From positions 93,501 to 157,500 of the forward strand of contig JAJOZX010007507.1 in the NCBI GenBank assembly GCA_023014485.1: a DNA stretch of 64,000 bases. The letters are read 5' to 3'. The notes under the pieces are model-generated. The model had not been told where the DNA came from. It did not search any database and was given only the letters and a program-made list of their open reading frames with translations. Shown one piece after another: positions 57,233 to 64,000 of this stretch. Position 1 is the stretch's first letter. Every line of letters starts with the position of its first letter. This stretch comes from Bathynomus jamesi (taxonomy: Eukaryota; Arthropoda; Malacostraca; Isopoda; Cirolanidae). Both the position numbers and the translations under genes were made by a program.

Positions 57233-58130
57233 ATATACACTGAGCGGCAGAAAAATCGGCCCACTTGGAATATCGCGAAAAGCAAAAAAGTGGGCAAGTT
57301 TCTGTTTATAAAAGTTTTAAAATTCGAAAATATAGTCCATGAGGCAACCAAATAACGAGACAAAACAACGTCAACTGCGAACACGCTAGCTGTAACGAAT
57401 TTTTACTTCTTTTAAGAATTCGAGTCTGACATTCAGTTGCTCTTAGACTGCTAGTGCCACTTTTTTCTTCCATTACTGGGAGTAGGCATTTGCGTTTAGC
57501 AAGAGTCGTCGCCCTAATTGAAGATGGTCGGAGCCAGCGTTACGTCGCCGATGCGCTAAGAATTCCAAGAACAACGGTTCGATGTGTGTACCAACGTTGA
57601 GGAGACAGGAGAGTACACCCGAAGACAAGGATCTGGAAGATCGCGCTGCACATCTGCCCGTGACGATCGTTTCATCGTCTTGAGTGTTTTGCTAGATCGT
57701 GCTTGACTGCCACAAACGTCCGCAATGAGCTGGAAATGTCTCGAGACGTCAGTGTATCGGAGCGAACCGTTAGCAGGAGACTTATGGAAAGTGGCTTACA
57801 CGCTAGACGTCAAGCAATGGGCCCGGAATTGCTCCCACACCACCGCAATGCTCGTCTTGCTTTCGCTCGTGAGCACGTCAATTGGACTATGGTCCACTCG
57901 GGACGAGTATTGTTCACGAACGATTCAAGAGTTAATCTTCGAATATCCAGTGGACGGGAAAGAGTATGGAGAGAACGAGAGAAGATTCGCCCCGTGCACT
58001 TTTACGGAGAGGGTTGCTTTTGTAGTAGTCCAATTGACACGCTCACCAGCGAAAGCAAGACGCATTGCGGTGGTGTGGGAGCAATTCCGGGTCCATTGCT
58101 GGAAACAAACGACGAAAATATCACGACTTA
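57233..58130 (+). mobile_element. Truncated Tc1-like element with an internal inverted duplication
   Basis: The left end reads TACACTGAGCGGCAGAAAAA. The N-terminal and central transposase follow: VALIEDGRSQRYVADAL (about 57510-57555), an opened frame from 57703 (TATNVRNELEMSRDVSVSERTVSRRLMESGLHARR, NARLAFAREHVNW, VLFTNDSRVNLR). The last block holds the first catalytic position, where Asp is followed by Ser instead of the usual DES/DEC. The frame ends near 58130. Bases about 58035-58100 are an inverted copy of about 57812-57880 (GGCCCGGAATTGCTCCCACA). The catalytic second half and right end are missing, so it is inactive. Confidence 0.78.
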
Positions 58131-58139
58131 ACCTAACCA

Positions 58140-58390
58140 ATCGTCAAGGGCGGACATTTGACCTAACCAGACATTCAATTAACCTAACGGGGCATTCATT
58201 TGACCCGACATTCACTGTCCAGTTCAATGTGAAGTTCTGCCGTGTCGCAAAATGGCCACTATGCCGACCTGTTCGCAAAGTGGCCTGGCATTTAATGCCA
58301 TTATGCAAAAAAGCCGGGGTTTTTACTCTTTGCCAAAAGGCCGATCTTTTTGCAAAACGGCCGATTTCGCAAAAAGGCCGTAACATTATA
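58140..58390. repeat. Degenerate tandem words of the GCAAAAxGGCC type
   Basis: Between about 58245 and 58385 at least six variants of a 10-15 bp unit occur (CGCAAAATGGCC, CGCAAAGTGGCC, GCCAAAAGGCCG, GCAAAACGGCCG, GCAAAAAGGCCG). They are preceded by ACATTTGACCTAACC-type words at 58155-58215. The type is unknown. It follows directly on the truncated Tc1-like element. Confidence 0.6.
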
Positions 58391-58497
58391 TATATATAAT
58401 GATAAGCTTTATTGGCAGGATTTAAATCCCATAACATAGTATAATATTTTTGAAGGTAAGAAGCGGTAAGATAAATCAAACGGTAATACATTCAACC

Positions 58498-58698
58498 CTT
58501 CGTCGCGCAGTGTGACTTTACCGATTTTGTTCTGGCTAACGTCAGACGATTTTATTCAGTCTCGGAAAGTCCTCGGTGCAGTAAAAAGGGTTGAGAGACG
58601 TTCGCTTAATCCTTTACTGCGCAGAGGTCTTTCCGAAACTGAATAAAATCGTGTAGCGTTTGCCGAAACAAAACCAGTAAAGTCACACTGCCCGACAA
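58498..58698. repeat. Long foldback hairpin
   Basis: Arms of about 90 bp at 58508-58600 and 58606-58692 are inverted copies (GCAGTGTGACTTTAC, CGATTTTATTCAGT, TCGGAAAG.CCTC, GCAGTAAA). The left border CAACCCTTCGTCGCGC is similar to TTAA-type MITE ends, but no TTAA pair is intact. Confidence 0.8.
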
Positions 58699-59194
58699 AC
58701 AATTAAAAACAAACAAAAAATGTGACTAAAGCAGATAAAAATAAGACGTGATAATAATGATGATGCTGTTTATTGACAGGAGACAGATCCCCCAATAGCG
58801 TGTAGCGTCATGAGCGATCTGGAGGCACATTTCAGGTTTTGTACAATCAACCTCGCTGATTTCGGAAAAGAAATCAAAAATTTTCTGCAACAAGCGGAAC
58901 AACACCTTTTTCGCATGTAAAAAATACAAAATTCTTGTTAATTACATTTGGCAATCCTGACTGACATGGTACTTCTGGCAACTTTCTAATTATTCTCAGT
59001 GAGTCATCCCCTGGAATTTCTTAGTTCTACGCTAGCTCGCTTGAGAGAAACGAGTGTTTTTTCTGTGGATGGGCTGTTCAAAAACCCCAACGTACTAACG
59101 AAAGGTGCGTTTTGTGATATATACATTATACACATTTCTTTGTTTTGTTGTGTTTTACATTGTTTATAAGTTTGTTATATGTCTTAGGGTATAT

Positions 59195-59250
59195 ACTATA
59201 TATATATATACCTATGGATATTTATATACATAATACATGTGTGTGTGCAG

Positions 59251-59290
<40 letters not shown>

Positions 59291-59316
59291 ATATATGTGT
59301 GTGGTGATATAGTGCA

Positions 59317-59380
<64 letters not shown>
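59195..59380. repeat. Long interrupted (TA)n microsatellite
   Basis: Three TA blocks are separated by GTGTGTG-containing spacers, within the 5' part of the copy B element. Confidence 0.95.
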
Positions 59381-59381
<1 letters not shown>

Positions 59382-59512
59382 TAAACTTATTGTTTACCAA
59401 TAAACCAAGCCTTATACATATACACACTCATAATCATATATATTTTTTATTTATACGTTTGTGTTTTTGTTTCAGTGTTCCTGCGTGATACTTGTTGAGT
59501 TTTGCTGGTACA

Positions 59513-61648
59513 ATGAGCACGCGAAGAACGCGGGGATCTGCCAGCCACATTGTCTTTGGTTCTCCACTATCAGAGCTTCCTCTGTCTGAACTTCCAACCC
59601 GTATACGATTTGCGAGGCATTTCCTCTTCTTGAAGGAGAACAAGTACACCAGCAACAGGGAGATTCTTCCGGAGGTATGCCAAACACTCATTGACCTTTG
59701 GAATCGTGCTAACATTCCATCACAGCCAATCAAGAATGTGAAGACCAAGCTGCTCCGATTGATGGAAAAAGGCTCACGAGCATCGAAGCGAGGCAAGCAG
59801 GCCACAAAAACTAAGAAGTTCGAGGAAAGCCTGAATCAATTGTTTGACATAGCTGTCTGCCAATGCGATGATCTGTCTGCGTGCCACTGTGAAAAAGAAA
59901 TGAAAGTTCTACGACGAGAGCATGCCTCTCTGATCGACCAGAGAACCACGCGGATCATGCAGATCAGTCGGGTGGATACGAATGTGACTCAGATGATGGA
60001 GAGAAGGAAGTCAAGAGAGGATCGGATGCAAGAAAGACAAGAAGAAGAGAATAGAAGAAAAACGGAACGGCAAGAGGGAGCATGCTCTGCAGATGTGGTC
60101 GAATCAGCTCAAGCGGAAGCAGACTCCAGTGGTGAAAGTGTTGGTGATGAGTGGATGGGTGATTAGTGCCCAGGAGGACAGGAACATCACACCGATTCCC
60201 ACTGTTGCTTTGGAAGCTGACCGGTATGATGTATCGAACAGGGCTGCTGCAGCTCTCAGCACTGCAACATTGGTTGACTATGGCATCATTAGTTCTGATG
60301 ATCAGATAAACGTAATTGACCACCACAAAGTATGGAGAGCACGGCAGAAGGTACGGAGGGATCTGAAGGAAGCAGTAACTTACCACGATGTGGAAGTCAC
60401 TGCTTTATTTTTTGATGGGCGGAAAGACATGACACTTGTCAAAGAGAAAAAGGGGAACAAATGGTACAGCACAAAGTTGAGGACCACTATGTGCTGGTCG
60501 GAGAGCCTGGAACCTTCTATCTAAGCCATCTGACACTGGAACGAGGAACTGGCACTGTCATTGCGGATGGACTTCAAAATGCGATTGAAGAAATGGGTAT
60601 TGCAGAAAAGATAATTGCAGTGGGAGCCGACAGCACACCCACAAACACGGCACAGAAGTGGAGCAATACACCTGCTACAGTGCCGCCTGGGTCGCCCTTT
60701 GCACTGGTTCATCTGTAGTCTGCATTTAAATGAACTCCCACTGCGCCGCTTGTGCAAGGAACTCATCGGCCCAACAGAATCTGCAACTCAATGGAAAGGA
60801 CCAATTGGCAAAGCTTTGGCCACATGTGAAAGTTTGCCACTTTCCTCTAGAGGAATTCAATGTATTGCTGATGGCCACACTCTCCCGGATGTTGACCTTA
60901 CTGAATTGAGTCGTGACCAAGCCTACCTCTACAGAATGATGAAAGCGATAAGGACTGGTGTCATTAATGAAGATCTTCTACGAGAGAAGCCTCGACCAAT
61001 CTCCCATGCAAGATGGGTTACAACTGCCAGCAGAATTTGTCGGCTATATGTAGCGATGGCGCAGCCAAGTGATGAACTGTATTCACTCTCACAGTTTGTC
61101 GTGTGCCACTATGGACCCATGTGGTTTAGCATCAAGTGCCATCCAAGTGCACAGATGGCTCAAAACATTTCCTGGAGCAAATCAAGCTGCTACGATTACT
61201 GCCACCAGCTAGCAAGACTGTCACATGGCCTGTGATCCAAAGAAATGTATATTGGGCTCACCCTGAAAATGTTCTACTGGCAATGCTTGCAGATGCAGAT
61301 CAAGCAAACCGGAAATTGGCCATCGATGTAATCAAGACCATTCGACGAGCTCCCAAACCTGCTCAACAGCAAGTCAGAGAATTTCGGCCACCAAAGATCA
61401 AACAAAGTGTTCAGAATTTGAAAGATTTACTTCCACCAGTGGAGGAGTGCATAATGGAATCACCACTCACGAAGCAGTTCTCTGTCGAACAACTCGATAA
61501 GATCACTGAAGAGCCCCTTGTCCGGATACCATGTCACTCCCAAGGTGTAGAACGCTGTGTTAGGATGGTAACTGAAGCGTCTGGGGCAGTGTATGGAAAG
61601 GATTCAAGAGATGGTTACATTAGAGCAGTACTTAAATCCCGTGACTGA
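59513..61648 (+). pseudogene. Divergent hAT-like transposase, copy B (about five frames)
   Basis: The start at 59513 (MSTRRTRGSASHIVFGS) matches copy A and follows a splice acceptor-like TTTGTTTCAG (ending about 59475). The first frame to 60166 has LPTRIRFARHFLFLKENK, IKNVKTKLLRLMEKG, a short Cys/His stretch (VCQCDDLSACHCEKEMKVL) and a charged helix (ERRKSREDRMQERQEEE). Then, shifting frame each time: VTALFFDGRKDMT (about 60400, first Asp), IAVGADSTPTNT (about 60616, second Asp), ICSLHLNELPLRRL (about 60708, C-x2-H), ISHARWVTTASRICRLY, and finally CHSQGVERCVRMVTEASGAVYG...DGYIRA (61532-61635, S-x2-E-R). The order and spacing equal those of copy A at much lower identity. It is inactive because of at least four frame breaks. 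The role is inferred as the transposase of the enclosing element. Confidence 0.75.
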
Positions 61649-61716
61649 CTTTATGCCGTCATTCAAAACTAAACAAGATTTTAATGTATCATTTACTAAA
61701 TAAAACTATCTAGTCT

Positions 61717-61750
61717 ACCTACCTACCTACCTACCTACCTACCTACCTAC
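61717..61750. repeat. (CTAC)n tetranucleotide repeat
   Basis: About eight CTAC units lie just after the end of the copy B gene, in its presumed 3' region. Confidence 0.95.
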
Positions 61751-62686
61751 AGTGTATATGTTTATTCCAAAAATAAATTTTTCTATTTTTCCTGAAAAGC
61801 AGTACATTGTAAGGGGTCAAATGATAGCTCAAACCCTAGGAAAACAAGTGTCCAAAAGTTATGGGTAACTAGCAATTTTCACGATTTTCACATGCGAAAA
61901 AGGTGGTGTTGCACTTGTCACAAAAAAATTTTGTTTTCATTTTTGAATTTAGGGAGGTCAATTGTACAAAACCTGAAATGTGCCTCTTGATCCGTTACAC
62001 TTTGCCCAATGACGCTACACGCTATCCCCCAACCTAAAAAAAAGGTACAGTATCCATGAAGATAATCAACGATACAACTAATTAAACACTAATTTTTAAA
62101 ACAAAACCAAAAAAAGGACTACGGTAATAAAGTAGTAACAATGATACACGTAAGGAGACGAGAAATAATAGTAACCAAAAAATAGTAATAGCCGTTTCAT
62201 AGAAATAAAAAATAAGTGTAATGGGATAGCTAATGCGGGAGTTAAGTGGAGCTATAGACACACTGTCAGAGCGAGAGGTTCACAATCTAGATGAATAGCT
62301 CGGACAATTGGATTGTCTGAGCTTTTAATTCTTCGCATTAGACTGTATTGGGCGCATCTTGTGTTACCCCGAGGGAGGCTCGGAACGTTGCGGTTAGCGA
62401 ACATTTGAGAGGCTAAGTATCTCGGAGGTAACTTACATAAAAGTCTATAGGATCTGTTGTAAAGCAAATTGAGGTTTCTGCAGGAGCCTTTTTTTATAAT
62501 TAATCCAGAGTCGTTGCCCATAAATATTAGCGCAGAAAGTACGAAAAAGAGCGCCTTCACCTTCGCTCGTACAGAATTTGAAGTTCCTTATGGTCACGTT
62601 TGCCTCAGCACAGTAACTTCGATATTGTTTCCTTATATCTGAGTCGTCACTCAAGGAACTGGTGATAATTTGACCCAGATACTTAA

Positions 62687-62776
62687 CCCTTTCATACCCG
62701 ATTTTCGTTTACTTTCCACGCCACAAAAAAACACTCGTGTTATCTCCAGAATTCGCGCCCATACGGCATGAAAGGG
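62687..62776. mobile_element. 90-bp TTAA MITE inside the LINE copy
   Basis: The ends CCCTTTCATACCCGAT and CGGCATGAAAGGG are flanked by TTAA (62683-62686 and 62777-62780). LINE coding similarity (EFN..., KYLGQ) continues on both sides, confirming insertion. Confidence 0.87.
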
Positions 62777-62915
62777 TTAAATTCTCGTACCCATTCTATT
62801 AGTTCGTCTCTCAATTTGAAAATATTAACGGCTTTTTGGGATAGAATTGCGTGACCTTAGTTTTAGTAACATTACAATTAATGTCATCGTTCTGTGAATA
62901 GATTCACAAATTTTT

Positions 62916-63011
62916 ATGAGACCATATCATCAGCATCGTCCAAGTTATTTATTCTCGTCTTCTATACTACATCATCCCATTCTTGCCTCGTTGAAAGAAG
63001 CAATTAATTTA

Positions 63012-63051
<40 letters not shown>

Positions 63052-64000
63052 TACACGTACACATATTAAACAGCAGCACTGTATCAATATGCTTTGCTTA
63101 TATCCAAAAAACAATTATAAATAGTTGAATTACTAGCAGTATATATATATTATATATATATTATTAATTAATTTTCTGTACACAATTAAATAGATCGTAA
63201 TGAGAGGTTACTAAAAATAGATTTATCGTGGAGTGAATTTGAGAATGATTAGGCAAGATGAATTCGTGTGTGGTTCAATGTTGTCGTACGTATCGTATGA
63301 ACGTTGTTTACCAAATGTTTAAACCAACGAATTACGACGCTTTCTTTACTCACGCGCAACCCATACAGTAAATTCGTCTATTAAGCCCATCTTGTCTTAC
63401 GGATATGATTTCAATAATACCCATAATGACCATCACGTTCGCGCGGTCCTCGTATCCCCCGTACACCCCTCCCACTTCTGCCCCCCCCTTCCGTGACCCC
63501 GCGACGCAACGACGAATGTCGCAACATTCTGAGGATTTAAATTTAAAAAAAAAAAATTCTCATTTGATGGTGGTGGGCGCCCCATGTTACGACGCGCTCC
63601 GCTTCGCGGGGTATTGAGAGTATAAGGAGGCGTAACGAGGAAGTTAATGGGCGAGTTGGAATCTGATTAGAATTGGGCACGGCACCTCTCCCCGTCCGTC
63701 GCATCTTCGAACCTTCCTGGAATGACGATCGCCTCATTATGGAGTCGCGTTATTTATTTAATTATTTATATTGGGGTGCGTAACTCGCTACTCTCCCTCT
63801 GTTCACGGAAACTAAATTGCGTAAAGAGGAGTAGGCTACGTGGGCGTGGGGCGCGTTGATACATTGGCCGTTCCAGCTGATAGTGGAAGATCTTTTGCGT
63901 TTTCAAAATGACGGTTAGTCATCATTATGTACTTGTTTGAAAGGTAAAATTTGTCAAATACCAAATAGTGTCACTCTAGTGCCACGTAACTGAATTGTTT
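62916..64000. other. No gene seen; (TA)n at 63012-63049; CpG-rich end
   Basis: A (TA)n tract and a short AT palindrome near 63140-63165. After 63400 the sequence becomes C-rich and CpG-rich, with no recognisable protein on either strand. It may be near a promoter beyond the window, but nothing shows this directly. Confidence 0.45.

Larger units (their letters stand above)
58796..62024 (+). mobile_element. 3229-bp DNA transposon with divergent hAT-like transposase (copy B)
   Basis: A perfect 8-bp duplication TCCCCCAA (58788-58795 and 62025-62032) flanks ends that both start TAGCGTGTAGCGTCAT. The inverted similarity continues inward for about 150 bp on each side (to about 58950 and from about 61865), sharing GAGGCACATTTCAGGTTTTG, TACAAT, and CACCTTTTTCGCATGT, with small indels. 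TAGCG fits the YARNG rule for hAT ends. Arms this long are unusual for hAT. Inside are a long (TA)n tract (59195-59380), the gene at 59513-61648, and a (CTAC)n run at 61717-61750. Confidence 0.9.
58740..62915 (-). mobile_element. LINE 3' copy (same family as 48-50.9 kb), split by an inserted transposon
   Basis: LINE sequence occupies 62915-62025 and resumes at 58795-58740. Coding fragments: NVTKTKVTQFYPK (about 62875-62835), LSDDSDIRKQYRSYCAEANVTIRNFKFCTSEGEGALFRTFCANIYGQRLWINYKK (62654-62490), then NLLYNRSYRLLCKLPPRYLASQMFANRNVPSLPRG (about 62470-62370) after a shift. The 3' UTR crosses the insertion site exactly: the CCTAAA..TCCCCCAA side at 62025 joins TCCCCCAA..GTCAATAAACAGC at 58795-58757. 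It ends in an ATAAACAG(CAT)n-like tail, parallel to the ATAAACATTTTC tail at 50836. The copy is 5'-truncated and broken. Confidence 0.82.

Noticed and set aside
61717..61750. Telomere-like or CRISPR-like short repeat
   Set aside because: It is a simple (CTAC)n tetranucleotide without spacers.

Overview
The window looks like a piece of a metazoan nuclear genome, most likely an arthropod and perhaps a decapod crustacean. The one clear host coding exon is split by a standard GT intron. Its protein is closest to arthropod-type UBE2R/CDC34 ubiquitin-conjugating enzymes. The rest is AT-rich sequence with many long (TA)n, (CA)n and (GT)n runs, and nearly every reading frame of any length belongs to a decayed transposable element. 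I see no rRNA, CRISPR, operon or prokaryotic feature. The species call is inference.

Layout, left half (1-29 kb). This part is visibly poor in CpG. In order: a Tc1-like relic carrying a palindromic MITE (1-2.5 kb); a broken copy of a widespread unnamed protein family (2.6-3.7 kb); a pogo element with a DD41D mariner-type element nested in it (5.75-8.8 kb); a broken gene of a second unnamed family (11-12 kb); a 4-kb hAT element, itself inserted in a SINE and loaded with a SINE, a LINE and a TTAA MITE (13.3-17.5 kb); the UBE2R exon (18.65 kb); several hAT and TTAA MITEs; and a 4.8-kb unit with terminal inverted repeats of roughly 450 bp that encloses another copy of the second unnamed family (22.3-27.1 kb).

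Right half (29-64 kb). This part is visibly richer in CpG. It holds three families of non-LTR retrotransposon fragments (one at 27-29 kb straddles the boundary), more hAT and TTAA MITEs, a composite tRNA-like SINE, a Tc1 element (46.5-48.1 kb), a nearly perfect 887-bp palindrome made of two mariner 3' halves (54 kb), and two diverged copies of one unusual transposase family. These are on the minus strand at 51.2-53.6 kb and on the plus strand at 59.5-61.6 kb.

The main discovery candidate is that last pair. The 59.5-kb copy sits in a 3229-bp element with about 150-bp imperfect inverted repeats and a perfect 8-bp target duplication (TCCCCCAA), inserted in the 3' region of a LINE. Both copies share a D...D...CxxH...SxxER layout that resembles a very divergent hAT transposase, with a Cys-rich N-terminal part that I do not recognise. 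Second is the 22.3-27.1 kb unit, which suggests that another common unnamed invertebrate protein family travels on a DNA transposon with long inverted repeats. None of the transposases here is intact.
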